Below, piece by piece: positions 1 through 8,575 of a DNA stretch of 64,000 nt; position 1 is the stretch's first letter; each line of letters begins with the position of its first letter. The notes under the pieces were generated by a model that ran no database searches, was not told the DNA's origin, and saw only the letters and a program-made list of their open reading frames with translations. This DNA comes from G963674685 sp963674685 (GTDB lineage Bacteria > Lernaellota > Lernaellaia > JACKCT01). The stretch covers positions 124,001 through 188,000 of the forward strand of contig CAXXWT010000002.1 of assembly GCA_963674685.2 (NCBI GenBank). Reading direction: 5' to 3'. The translations under genes and the position numbers were made by a program.

Positions 1-666
1 ATCAGTATAGTTCAAAGAGCCAAGGCCCTGGGCATAAAGCTCCAGGTCAATGGTAAAAGTCTGATGCAATTCGCGACAAAATACGCCAAGCTGGGGTTGC
101 AATATTTTACGGCCGAATTAAAGAACTTTTTCAAATCCATCGGCCTGAACATGAAACTCATCAAGAAAGCAAAACTGCAAAACGACCTTCAAGCTTTACA
201 GGATAAATTGAGTTCCTATTCGGTTCAAACGGAATCGGATTCCAAAACGTTGCGCGAGTCAAGCGACAGCGAAAAATTCTCCATGGAATCCAGCGCCGAC
301 AGACTTGCCATGAAAGCCGACTCCAAAAGACTCGCGACGGTCGCTGAAAGCGATTCGATGTCGAAGGATGTTTTGGTCAAAAAAACCGTCAACTACAAAC
401 TGGCGGCTCCGGGCACCAAAGTGACCTTCACGCTGGTTGTCCAGAATCTTGGGGATATGCCGATCACGCAAATGTGGTTATGCGACGCATTCCCCGAAAA
501 CTTTGAAATACTCAGCGTGAAAACTCTGACCGATGACGTTAAAAAGAAAAAGGGAACTCGCAACGGCATTCAGTACGTGGCTTTTCAAGTGAAACAAAGC
601 ATTTTACCTTCGAAAGATTTTCCGACGCCTATTGCTCAGTACACTGTGCGTATCGGCGATTATTAG
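1..666 (+). CDS. DUF11-domain protein, 5' end outside window
   Basis: The frame is open from base 1, so this is the 3' part of a longer gene; the first internal Met at 64 is probably not the start. About 221 residues are visible. The first half is a helical, Ser/Asp/Lys-rich stretch with coiled-coil character (alternating SDSK and ADSK units). The last ~95 residues, starting near VNYKLAAPGTKVTFTLVV, match a DUF11-type beta-sandwich repeat: a VQNLG turn, then CDAFPENFEIL in place of the common D-x-L-P-x-x-x motif. Such repeats are normally found on exported or surface proteins. Function unknown. The stop lies 85 bases before the next co-directional gene. Confidence 0.6.
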   Translation: MSIVQRAKALGIKLQVNGKSLMQFATKYAKLGLQYFTAELKNFFKSIGLNMKLIKKAKLQNDLQALQDKLSSYSVQTESDSKTLRESSDSEKFSMESSADRLAMKADSKRLATVAESDSMSKDVLVKKTVNYKLAAPGTKVTFTLVVQNLGDMPITQMWLCDAFPENFEILSVKTLTDDVKKKKGTRNGIQYVAFQVKQSILPSKDFPTPIAQYTVRIGDY

Positions 667-751
667 ACTATAGATCGAAGCGCGGTTCTGATAACCAAGG
701 GGGACGCAAGCGGCGGCGCACCGTTCGTGAGAACCCGGCAAAGGAGAGGCT

Positions 752-1669
752 ATGCGACGTATCATCGGTTATTCGATCATTTTCCTCATGATTTCTTGTG
801 TCGCTTTCGCGGCGAACTGGTGGGAGGAAGAGCAAGGCAAAGCACCTTCGCCGACCGTGAAAGTGCAAAAGGGCAGCCAGTCGGCGGCGAAGGTCGATTG
901 GGAAGAAGGATACATCGAAGTGGTCGGATACGCCTCGGTGGATGTGTCGAAAATGGCCAATGCCGCGCAGGCGGAAATCATGGCCATGGAAGGCGCGCGG
1001 GCTCAGGCTTACGCCCGCTTGGCTGAAACAGTCAACGGCGTCGCCGTTTCCAGCGAAACCCTCGTGCAAAACAGTCTTACGACCGACCAGGTGACGCGCA
1101 CGAAGGTCGAGGGCATGATCAAAGGAGCCCGGGTCATCGAAGAAAAAACGACTTACATCAAGGACGCGCCGAAAGGAATCGTGCGACTCGGCCTGGTGAT
1201 GAAGGGCGCCAACGGCATTCAGATGCCCCTGGTCAAATGGACCCTGCGCACCGAAGCGGAAAAAGCCGCGCTGTTCAAACCGGATCAGAGCGCTTTGGAA
1301 AACACCAAGCTGCCGTCCAACTACACGGGAATCGTGATCGACGCCAAAGGCCTGGGATTGACTCCGGCCATGATGCCGAAAATCACCACGAAAAACGGCG
1401 AGGTCGTCTACGGTCCCGAGCTGGCTTTCAAAGGCATGGTCGACAAGGGAATGATCGAGCGAAACGGCTTCATCGGATATACGAGCAACCTGAAAAGCTC
1501 CGTGGCTCAGGACAGGATTGGAAACAATCCTCTGGTATTAAAAGCCCAACAGCTCGTCGGAGCGCAAAAAGCCGGCGTCAGTATTTCAACCGAAGACGCC
1601 TTGAAAGTCCTGGCCGCCAACATCAAGAACGGGCTGTTGAAAATGGCCAAGGTCATGTTCCTGATGTAA
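752..1669 (+). CDS. Exported LPP20/FlgT_N-like protein
   Basis: A 305-residue protein with an N-terminal signal peptide (hydrophobic IIGYSIIFLMISCVAFA, likely cut after AFA). A clear SD (AAAGGAGAGG) sits just upstream of the ATG. Residues ~50-150 form an LPP20/FlgT_N-like domain: an Ala-rich helix (AQAEIMAMEGARAQAYARL), then VNGVAVSSET, then GMIKGARVIEEK and a beta-rich end. The C-terminal half (YGPELAFKGMVDKG, GYTSNLKSS) is conserved-looking but unassigned. The convergent next gene carries a diverged copy of the same domain. Relatives include flagellar T-ring factors and outer-membrane LPP20, but no flagellar gene is nearby, so a general envelope role is more likely. Exact function unknown. 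Confidence 0.6.
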   Translation: MRRIIGYSIIFLMISCVAFAANWWEEEQGKAPSPTVKVQKGSQSAAKVDWEEGYIEVVGYASVDVSKMANAAQAEIMAMEGARAQAYARLAETVNGVAVSSETLVQNSLTTDQVTRTKVEGMIKGARVIEEKTTYIKDAPKGIVRLGLVMKGANGIQMPLVKWTLRTEAEKAALFKPDQSALENTKLPSNYTGIVIDAKGLGLTPAMMPKITTKNGEVVYGPELAFKGMVDKGMIERNGFIGYTSNLKSSVAQDRIGNNPLVLKAQQLVGAQKAGVSISTEDALKVLAANIKNGLLKMAKVMFLM

Positions 1670-1678
1670 ACGGCTTTC

Positions 1679-2860
1679 TTATTGAGGCTTGCGCAATAAG
1701 ATGCGGGTTTCGTTGAATTCCACAAGAACATAATCGCTTCGGCCCTCGAAGGCCGAAGCGAGATACACGGGTTTTTCCTCATACTTCACGCTGATCCGGC
1801 CGATTCCGGATTTTTCCTCGAAGCCGGCGACGAGAGCCTGCGCAACCCATCGTCTGGCCTGTATTTCATGGGCCAGCCTGGAAACTTCTTCGGCGGATTT
1901 AACACCGGCGACTTCAACCGTCAGTTCCTTGGCTCCGGTTTTGATCTTCTCTTTGAGTTTTACAACGGTTTTTTTCGCCAGTTTATCGGCGGTTTTACGC
2001 AATCCCGCCGCGCAGGAATTCTCACAGCTGTCGCCCGCGCTTTTTTCGCCGCGAGCGAGTTTGTCCGATCCGCCGAAATCATCCGGATCGGGGACTTCGA
2101 CCGCTAAAAGCACCTGCGCGGAATCCGCCAGAACGACGCGCAAACTTCCCGCCGTACGCGTGAAAACCATACCCTGGCCCACCGATTGCGACTCCCTGCA
2201 CTCCACTTCCCCGGTGACGATCAAGTTGGATAAAAACCTGAGCGAGGCGCGGCGGGCGGCGTTTGAATCGCCGGAATTGATCAGTAACTGACGATCCCTA
2301 TCGCGCAGTTTTTTGGACTGCGTTTCGTCGACGACCTGAAAGCCCCCTTCGGATAACTGACGAATCAGCACGCTTTCAACAGCCTTGCGTTTTTCATCCG
2401 ACGCGCATGATTTTTCCCGCACCGTCACCAGAATTGTTGTATCCGACGACGCGATAGCCGACAGATCCCGGGCAATCTGCGTCGGTGAGATTTCCGCCTG
2501 GATAGTGACCGTGTAAATGCCTTTTTCCTTTTTTTCCTCGACCACGGCATAACGCCGAATCAAGCCGCTCGTGGAGTGCTTAATGGAAGCCGACAGAACC
2601 ATGCCGTTGTCCACCACGGTCTCCGCGTCCACTAAAACGCCCACCACCTGTTCCAAAGCCTTGCGCCGGGCGTCGGCTATGGCCTTGTCTTTGGCCGCGA
2701 CGGCATTGTCATTGAGAATGACGGCCATGCCCTTCGCGGTGACCACGCCGGGCATGGCCTGCGCCGCGGCTGTTTCCGGATGAAACGCGAGCGGCAACAT
2801 CGCCGCGATAAACGCGATAATCATGAAGACGGAATTTGGGGCGGTCGCTTGATTCTTCAT
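1679..2860 (-). CDS. Exported FlgT_N-like protein
   Basis: A 393-residue protein with a signal peptide (VFMIIAFIAAMLPLAF, cleavage near AAAQA). Residues ~40-130 match the FlgT N-terminal domain pattern: ARRKALEQVVGVLVDAETVV, then SGLIRRYAVVEEKKEKGIYTVTIQAEI. The middle part resembles the curli/FlgT-like fold that oligomerises lipoproteins (TTILVTVREKS, then a VLIRQLSEGGFQVVD helix-strand unit). It converges with the 752-1669 gene; the stops are about 10 bases apart. A small inverted repeat (CTTATTG/CAATAAG, 1678-1700) spans the junction and may be a weak shared terminator. No flagellar operon is visible. Role in the envelope is inferred from export and fold only. Confidence 0.6.
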   Translation of the reverse strand: MKNQATAPNSVFMIIAFIAAMLPLAFHPETAAAQAMPGVVTAKGMAVILNDNAVAAKDKAIADARRKALEQVVGVLVDAETVVDNGMVLSASIKHSTSGLIRRYAVVEEKKEKGIYTVTIQAEISPTQIARDLSAIASSDTTILVTVREKSCASDEKRKAVESVLIRQLSEGGFQVVDETQSKKLRDRDRQLLINSGDSNAARRASLRFLSNLIVTGEVECRESQSVGQGMVFTRTAGSLRVVLADSAQVLLAVEVPDPDDFGGSDKLARGEKSAGDSCENSCAAGLRKTADKLAKKTVVKLKEKIKTGAKELTVEVAGVKSAEEVSRLAHEIQARRWVAQALVAGFEEKSGIGRISVKYEEKPVYLASAFEGRSDYVLVEFNETRILLRKPQ

Positions 2861-2928
2861 GCTTGTATCCTTTTTGGAAGGTGCGTTTATCCGCTACGAA
2901 ATCACTATGCCGTTGCGCCGACAATTAA

Positions 2929-4182
2929 TCAAACAAACAGCGAAACGATATAGGCCGCGGACAGCACGGTGAGAAAAGCCACCGTCGCGAGGCAGAAGTA
3001 ATTATATATCCTGCCGTTCGTGTACTTTCCCATGATCTTGGGATCGTTCACGAGAATCAAAATGAAAATCAGGATGATGGGCAGCAATATGCCGTTGACC
3101 ACCTGGGAAATGATGATCATGTTGATAAACGAGCGCCCGGGTAAAAGCACAAAAAACGCGCCGAGGATGATCGAGGCGATATAGAGAATGTAAAACTGCG
3201 GAGCTTCCGAATAGCGGTTGTCCACGCCGCGTTCCCATCCCAGAGCCTCGCAGATCGTATACGCGGTGGCCAGGGGCAATACGCACGCGGCGTACATCGA
3301 GGCGTTGAAAAGCCCGAAGGCGAACAGATGCCTGGCCCACGTTCCCATCAGCGGAGCCAGAGCGGCGGCGGCTTCCCCGGCGTTGTTGACCTCGACGCCC
3401 GCGGGATGCAGGGTCATGGCGCAGGTGATCACGATGCAAAGGGCCACGAAGTTGACGAAGATGCTGCCGAAGATCGTATCCGCCTTCGAGTAAGCCGCGT
3501 CGTCCACGTCGATGCCCTTTTCCACGACGCTGGACTGCTGGAAAAAGGCCATCCAAGGCGCCGTAGTCGTTCCGAAAAGCGCCAGCACCATCAGAATGTA
3601 CGCTTTGGACGGAATCCACTTGGGAATGGCGAGGGCCTTGGCGACCTCGACGGGATCGGGTTTGACCATGTATCCGGCCACAAGGTAAGTGATGTAGAAA
3701 AAGGCCGCCACCAGAAAAACGCGCTCCACGGATTTGTAATCCCAGCGCAACACCAGACCGATCACCGCTCCGGCGCATATCGGCACTACGAGAAGCGGCG
3801 AAACACCCACCAGATCAGCGGACGCGGCGATTCCGGCGAATTCGGCCATAATGGTTCTGAAGTTGACGAATAATAGGGCCAGCATGAGGTAGAACGTGGT
3901 TTTCACGCCGAAGCGTTCGCGGATCATGGACGACAGGCCGTCGCCGGTCACGACGCCCATGCGGTTGGCCATCTCCTGAACCATGATCAAAATGACGGTC
4001 AGGGGTACGAAAATCCACAGGATGTCGAAACCGAAAAGCGCTCCGGCGCGGCTGTAGGTCGCCAGGCCGCCGGCGTCGTTGCCCACGCTCAAGGTAACGA
4101 TCCCCGGGCCGAGAACCGCCGCAAAAACGGCCAGGCGCGCCCAAAGGGATTTCAGCGGATTGTTTTTCGTTTCCGTCGCCAT
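2929..4182 (-). CDS. Nramp-family divalent metal transporter (atypical motifs)
   Basis: A 417-residue integral membrane protein with about 11 hydrophobic segments, the length and layout of Nramp (SLC11) carriers. TM1 starts GPGIVTLSVGNDAGG, where classical Nramps have an unwound DPGN motif; here it reads NDAGG. TM6 reads FGTTTAPWMAFF in place of the usual MPHN metal-binding motif. Both changes recall Nramp-related carriers that do not move Mn/Fe, including the NRMT Mg transporters, though I cannot prove the clade. The upstream same-strand gene encodes an MgtE_N/CBS regulator, which fits Mg2+ or another divalent cation. The 460-base gap between them holds an inverted-repeat element. Substrate is inferred. 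Confidence 0.85.
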   Translation of the reverse strand: MATETKNNPLKSLWARLAVFAAVLGPGIVTLSVGNDAGGLATYSRAGALFGFDILWIFVPLTVILIMVQEMANRMGVVTGDGLSSMIRERFGVKTTFYLMLALLFVNFRTIMAEFAGIAASADLVGVSPLLVVPICAGAVIGLVLRWDYKSVERVFLVAAFFYITYLVAGYMVKPDPVEVAKALAIPKWIPSKAYILMVLALFGTTTAPWMAFFQQSSVVEKGIDVDDAAYSKADTIFGSIFVNFVALCIVITCAMTLHPAGVEVNNAGEAAAALAPLMGTWARHLFAFGLFNASMYAACVLPLATAYTICEALGWERGVDNRYSEAPQFYILYIASIILGAFFVLLPGRSFINMIIISQVVNGILLPIILIFILILVNDPKIMGKYTNGRIYNYFCLATVAFLTVLSAAYIVSLFV

Positions 4183-4286
4183 AAGAACAATCTCTGCCGC
4201 CCCTTAACGGGGCTGATTAACCATTAAACGATCATTTCATTTCCAGCTTTCACGAGACTGTCGATTATCACAAAAGCGCCAATTTC

Positions 4287-4419
4287 TGTCATCCCGACCG
4301 GAGCGAAGCGTAGTGGAGGGATCCCTTCAACGATGCGTGAATATGTTGTTAACGTGTACATTTTAGCAAGATAAACACGCCTCATTGAAGGAATTCCTCG
4401 ACTTCGCTCTTAAATGACA
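4287..4419. repeat. Inverted pair of a dispersed-type repeat
   Basis: Two related ~40-base arms face each other. The left arm (4287-4334) runs TGTCAT, GAGCGAAG, GGAGG, CCCTTCAA. The right arm (4383-4419) contains CATTGAAGG, CCTC, CTTCGCTC and ATGACA, the reverse complement in the same order. About 48 bases separate them. The TGTCAT...GAGCGAAG...GAGG wording matches a family of short intergenic repeats seen in many bacterial genomes. Its position between the regulator and transporter genes suggests insertion into a former operon spacer. Confidence 0.7.
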
Positions 4420-4523
4420 TGGTGTTAATTGCTCATTATGCGCATTTATCGACAGTCTCGCATGCAATGGAACAAGGAGCTTCGCCCATTTCATGGGCTC
4501 ATAAAACGTTATCAATTCGTATC

Positions 4524-4587
4524 CCCACAGCTTGCGCTGTGGGCTATTTTTCCTTCGCCCTGACGGCCTGTCGCGGTTGGAAACCGC
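4524..4587. repeat. Two short intergenic hairpins
   Basis: Hairpin 1 is CCCACAGC-TTGC-GCTGTGGG (4524-4543), followed on the + strand by CTATTTTTCC. It could act as a + strand terminator, but no + strand gene lies upstream. Hairpin 2 is GCGGTT-GGA-AACCGC (4573-4587), inside wording typical of dispersed REP-like elements. Together with the inverted pair at 4287-4419 they make this spacer repeat-rich. I see no coding potential in 4183-4644. Confidence 0.5.
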
Positions 4588-4644
4588 TCCTACATTTTCC
4601 TCGCCCATAACTCCCCACTCTTAACTCATCACTTTTAACTCCGC

Positions 4645-5934
4645 TTACGCCGCTTCCTTATGATAGAAAGGAATTAATTCGTCAAAGCTGTGCTGGAACG
4701 TGATGATCCCCTGCAGTTTGCTTTCCTCGTCCAGCACGGGCAGGGCCAGGAAATTATATTTATAAAACTGCCTGGCCACTTCGGCCCATTCGTCTTCCAG
4801 TCTCACCGAAACCAGGCGCTCGCCGGCCAGTTCATGCAGCAACGTATCGGGCTTGGCGATAATCAGGCTGCGCAACGAAACCACGCCCTTCAGGCGATCG
4901 TCGCCGTCCACCATGAACGCGTAATGGATCAGCTCCACGGTTTCCGACGACGCGCGAATCAGTCGCAGGGCGTCGGCGACGGTGGCCGTCGGCGAAAGGG
5001 CGATGTAGTCCGTGGTCATGAGCGCGCCCGCGGTCTCCTTTTCGCTGTAGGTCTGGAGTTTATCGAGCTGCTCCCTTTCCTCCTCGATCATGCGGGACTT
5101 GATGTTTTCCTGCTGCTCGGCGGGCATGTCTTCGAGAATGTCAGCCGCCACGGAGGGTTCGATTTCCTCCATGATGTCCGCGGCCACTTCCGGATCCAGA
5201 TCCTGCACGATGGCCGCGCCCAGTTCCGGTTCGAGTTCCTCCAAAGCCTCGGCGGCGGTTTCGATATCCAGAGTATGCAAAAGCGCCACGCGCTCGTCCT
5301 TGTCCAGATCCTCCAGGATATCGGCCATCTCGCCGGGATGCAGATTCTTGAGGTCCGCGTGGTCCACGCGCAGGCGCACCGGGCCCGGCCCGCCCCCTTC
5401 CTCGAGGGTTTGCACCGCGCGCCAGGAAATCAAATCGTCCTGCAGCGTTTTTCCGAAAATCTTTGCCGCGCCGCGCACGCCGCCTTCGAATCCCAGTCGC
5501 CGCATGAGGCCGGTAAAGCCCACGTCCACGTGAACGAGATAGGTGCGCCCCTGGGAATGAAGAAGATGGACGTCGTTGATGCGCTCGACCTTGGCGCCCT
5601 GCATGTCGACGACCTGCTTGTCCATGAGAACCTTTTTGACGCTGAAGCAGTTATCCTCGCAACCGGCGAATTCTTTTTCGATTTTCGAAAGCGACAGGCG
5701 GCCCTTGGGCGTTTTGCTCCAATCGCCGATCTGCGTGATGGGCACGTAGTAATCTTTTCTTTTGCTTCGTACGACCAGACCGTTTAATTCAGGATAGGGA
5801 TCGCCGCGAAAAGCAATGAGATCCTTGATTTTTCCCTTTCCTCTATCGCCGGACACGACCGGACGTCCGATGAGTTCGGAAGCGTAGCCGAAACCGTAAT
5901 ACTTTCCGTTTTCGCGCATAATCGTCTGAGCCAT
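4645..5934 (-). CDS. MgtE_N / CBS domain protein without membrane part
   Basis: The start was placed at the ATG at 5934, 28 codons inside the longest frame, because AGGGGAGG lies just upstream of it. The 429-residue protein has two PRC-barrel-like units in residues ~1-170, an MgtE N-domain-like superhelix (~190-290, repeated HPGEMADILEDLD and PEVAADIMEEIEP units) and a CBS pair (~305-425, ending VLDEESKLQGIITF). No transmembrane segment is present, so it lacks the channel of MgtE. In MgtE these cytosolic parts sense Mg2+ and gate transport. Encoded before an Nramp-like carrier, it likely regulates that carrier in trans according to Mg2+ or nucleotide. That partnership is inference. Confidence 0.85.
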   Translation of the reverse strand: MAQTIMRENGKYYGFGYASELIGRPVVSGDRGKGKIKDLIAFRGDPYPELNGLVVRSKRKDYYVPITQIGDWSKTPKGRLSLSKIEKEFAGCEDNCFSVKKVLMDKQVVDMQGAKVERINDVHLLHSQGRTYLVHVDVGFTGLMRRLGFEGGVRGAAKIFGKTLQDDLISWRAVQTLEEGGGPGPVRLRVDHADLKNLHPGEMADILEDLDKDERVALLHTLDIETAAEALEELEPELGAAIVQDLDPEVAADIMEEIEPSVAADILEDMPAEQQENIKSRMIEEEREQLDKLQTYSEKETAGALMTTDYIALSPTATVADALRLIRASSETVELIHYAFMVDGDDRLKGVVSLRSLIIAKPDTLLHELAGERLVSVRLEDEWAEVARQFYKYNFLALPVLDEESKLQGIITFQHSFDELIPFYHKEAA

Positions 5935-6409
5935 GAAGCACCTCCCCTGCGGCGCGAAGTAAAAATATTCTTCGCCGTTAAGTGCCTTTAACCGTTTACC
6001 ATCTTTGCTCGGGCGCATAGATCAAACAGGCCTGCGTCAACGCAAATCAACGCCTGCGACCGGACAAATGGCAATGGCGCCGGTAGATAGGAGGACCGGA
6101 TTGGGCGGGGGTTTAATTAGGCGTTATCGAGGGGGGAAATGCCCACGTGCGAAAACGCCGGCCAAGCCCCTACCCGGAGGTTGGTCACTGCTACTTGCGC
6201 CTTCGTCCATGGAATTCTCCAAAGCGAGATTAATACCAAAGCGCTCACGCCTTTAAAAAATGCGCCAGCGCATCCAACGGTGCGCATTAAAACGCCAATG
6301 CCGTCGCCTGTCAATCCGCTGATTTCCTCCTTCACCCTTTAAAATGCCTTTTCAAGGCCGGGGGAAATCCGTTATCGTTTGCCGACCTCGATAACTTCGG
6401 AGGAAACGA
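5935..6409. other. Intergenic region, divergent genes
   Basis: 475 bases between the divergent MgtE_N/CBS and nitrilase-like genes. Short open frames exist on both strands but lack a convincing SD, start or conserved wording. It must hold the promoters of both genes; I could not pick a clear -35/-10 pair. The only firm signal is the SD GGAGGAAACG before the ATG at 6410. Confidence 0.4.
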
Positions 6410-7258
6410 ATGACCGATTCAAATAAAATCGCCGTTATTCAGCTGAGAAGCAGCGGCGACTGGGAAAAAGATCTCGACCGTGCGGCCGAGCGCGTGGTCA
6501 TCGCCGCGCAGGCCGAAGTCAACGTGGCGGTTTTCGGCGAGCTTTTCGGCTGGCAATGGTTCGCCGATGAAATGAATAAAAACAACTTCAATATGGCCCA
6601 GACCCTCGACGGGCCGATGATGCAGAAATGGGCCGACATCGCCGGGGATCATCAAATCGCCGTGGCGGCGCCCATGTTCCTGCACGAGGGACAGGGATTG
6701 TACTCGAACGCCGTGGTCCTTATCGACGCGCAAGGCAAAATCAAATCCGTCAGCCGCTCGGTCCACATCCCGCAGATTCCGGGCTGGGAGGGCAAATTTT
6801 ATTTCACGCCCGGCCACGATTACCCCGTGGTGGAAATCGACGGGATGCCCGTGGCCTTCCTCATTTGCTGGGACACGTTTTTCCCGGAGGCCTTTCGGGC
6901 CGTTGCTTTGGCCGGCGCCCGCGCCGTCGTGGTGCCCACAAGCGCCACCGGCTCCAACGAGGATTTATGGCTGCGCGCTCTATCGGCGCAGGCTTTTTTC
7001 AACGGGTTTTACGTGATTCGTGCCAATCGCGTCGGCGAGGACGACGGATACAAGTTTTGCGGCCAGTCGTTTTGCGCAACGCCTACGGGGGATCTGTTGG
7101 GCAATCCCATGGGTTCCGTGGAGGGCATGGCCGTTTACGACATCGATCGAAAAGTCGTCGAACTTACGCGCCGCGAGTTCCCTTTCCTCAAAGACCGCAT
7201 GCCCATGACCTATCTCGACCTGGCGAATCTCTCGGTGCAGCCCAAGTCCGATCGCTAA
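6410..7258 (+). CDS. Carbon-nitrogen hydrolase (nitrilase fold), catalytic Lys replaced
   Basis: A 282-residue protein of usual length for the nitrilase superfamily, with a strong SD (GGAGGAAACG). The expected Glu is at E44 (VFGELFGW) and the nucleophile at C153 (LICWDTFFPE). The Lys motif, normally Y-R-K-x-H-I-P in carbamoylputrescine-amidase relatives, reads SRSVHIP here, so Ser117 stands where Lys is expected; the following GWEGKFYFTPG keeps the alignment unambiguous. The nearest recognisable group is N-carbamoyl amide hydrolases of the cytosol. With Glu and Cys kept but Lys lost, it may be a pseudo-enzyme, a binding protein, or an enzyme with altered chemistry. Monocistronic; the convergent neighbour starts six bases after its stop. 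Confidence 0.85.
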   Translation: MTDSNKIAVIQLRSSGDWEKDLDRAAERVVIAAQAEVNVAVFGELFGWQWFADEMNKNNFNMAQTLDGPMMQKWADIAGDHQIAVAAPMFLHEGQGLYSNAVVLIDAQGKIKSVSRSVHIPQIPGWEGKFYFTPGHDYPVVEIDGMPVAFLICWDTFFPEAFRAVALAGARAVVVPTSATGSNEDLWLRALSAQAFFNGFYVIRANRVGEDDGYKFCGQSFCATPTGDLLGNPMGSVEGMAVYDIDRKVVELTRREFPFLKDRMPMTYLDLANLSVQPKSDR

Positions 7259-7264
7259 AAAAAT

Positions 7265-8575
7265 TTACGGATTTTTTTCCAGGGCGCTGACCATATGCTG
7301 CAGGTACTGCTCGCAGAATTGCACTTCGGCGAAATTCTCCGAGCTGCATTTGATCTGGTTCGCGTAATAATAACGCAGCGGTATTAAGTTCATGAAAAAC
7401 AAAAAGGCGACGATTGCGCCGATCAAATAAGTAAAAATTTTCATCCGCTGAAATTTCAATCGCCTCAAGCGGCCCAGTTGTTTCGAGGCGAACCGTGCGA
7501 TTTCCACGATGCCCGCGCCCGCCAGAAGCTGATGGATGGGAAAAACAATAATCAGATAGCGCGGCTGAAGGTAAATGGAATACGAATTGAGCAGAACAAA
7601 CAGCGTGGGGACGATGTAAAAACACGCTCCCAGCGCCGCCAGCGAGGAATTGTTGCGCCGGATTCCGATCAGCCCGATCGGCGCCAGCAATCCATAAGTG
7701 AAAATCGATAAAAATCCGCCGCAGCCGAAATGCGCGTACGTGGAAACGGCCAGGATGAAGTGGATATACGACAAATGCAGCGAGGGGCCTTTCGCGGAGT
7801 GAAAATATTCCGTGGGTTTCACGGCCATACTGAAACTGTGCGGCAGCCACGGTGAAAATAGAATCAGCGCGCCGACGCCGGCCAGGAAAAAGGCCGACAC
7901 ATCCCATCTATCGATGCGCGTGCTTTCGTACTCGTCAAAGGGCGTTTTAAGGCGCAGCAGCCACGCGGCTCCAAAGGCCGCGGCGTGAACCATCGGCGTA
8001 AGAATGGCCGTATAGTGCATGTAACATATCGCGGCGACGGAAAAGGAATAAGGAATCGCCAGCCGGCGCCGCCTTTTGAAAAACGCCTCGATGAAAAGCC
8101 AGGTCGAAAGCAGCGTCAGCATCACGACCAGGGAATAGGGGCGGTTTTCCTGGCTGTAGAACACGCCGTAAAAGCTGAAAGACAAAAGCGCCGCCGGGAT
8201 CCAGGCGTAAGTTTTATCAATAAATATTTTCCCTAAAAGAAACATGATATAGATCGAGAGGATTCCGCAAAGCGCCGATATCAGGCGAAGGCCGAATCGC
8301 CCCAGCCAGCTGTTGAACGCATCGTCGGGATCGGGGGCGAATACTTGAGCGACCTTATTGAGGATATGATAACCCGGCGGTTCGATATTGATGAACTGGC
8401 TGCGCTCGATGCGTTCGACGATAATCTCTCGAACGGATCTATATTGGGAGGCGACGCCCATATCCTCATCGGCCCAGAATTTCGCGGTTCCCAGATGCCA
8501 GAAGCGCAAACCGGCTCCAAACACGAGAATAACGATCAATAAAAGGTTTATCCTGTTGGTGGAAAATTTTTTCAC
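7265..8575 (-). CDS. GT-C / family 39-like membrane glycosyltransferase
   Basis: A 436-residue multi-pass membrane protein of the ArnT/PMT-like GT-C superfamily. After TM1 comes LRFWHLGTAKFWADEDMG, the first periplasmic loop with the acidic residues that bind the lipid-linked sugar donor in this fold; about ten more hydrophobic segments follow. Proteins of this type transfer a sugar from polyprenyl phosphate to a lipid, glycan or protein on the outer face of the inner membrane. The start is GTG at 8575, overlapping the stop of the upstream peptidase gene (GTGA), so translation is probably coupled. Donor and acceptor cannot be told from sequence. Confidence 0.8.
   Translation of the reverse strand: MKKFSTNRINLLLIVILVFGAGLRFWHLGTAKFWADEDMGVASQYRSVREIIVERIERSQFINIEPPGYHILNKVAQVFAPDPDDAFNSWLGRFGLRLISALCGILSIYIMFLLGKIFIDKTYAWIPAALLSFSFYGVFYSQENRPYSLVVMLTLLSTWLFIEAFFKRRRRLAIPYSFSVAAICYMHYTAILTPMVHAAAFGAAWLLRLKTPFDEYESTRIDRWDVSAFFLAGVGALILFSPWLPHSFSMAVKPTEYFHSAKGPSLHLSYIHFILAVSTYAHFGCGGFLSIFTYGLLAPIGLIGIRRNNSSLAALGACFYIVPTLFVLLNSYSIYLQPRYLIIVFPIHQLLAGAGIVEIARFASKQLGRLRRLKFQRMKIFTYLIGAIVAFLFFMNLIPLRYYYANQIKCSSENFAEVQFCEQYLQHMVSALEKNP

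Noticed and set aside
4363..4610. Small frames on both strands inside the repeat-rich spacer
   Set aside because: They arise from the inverted-repeat and hairpin sequences and lack start signals.
6117..6335. 72-codon minus-strand frame between divergent genes
   Set aside because: GTG start without SD, no conserved pattern, and it overlaps expected promoter space.
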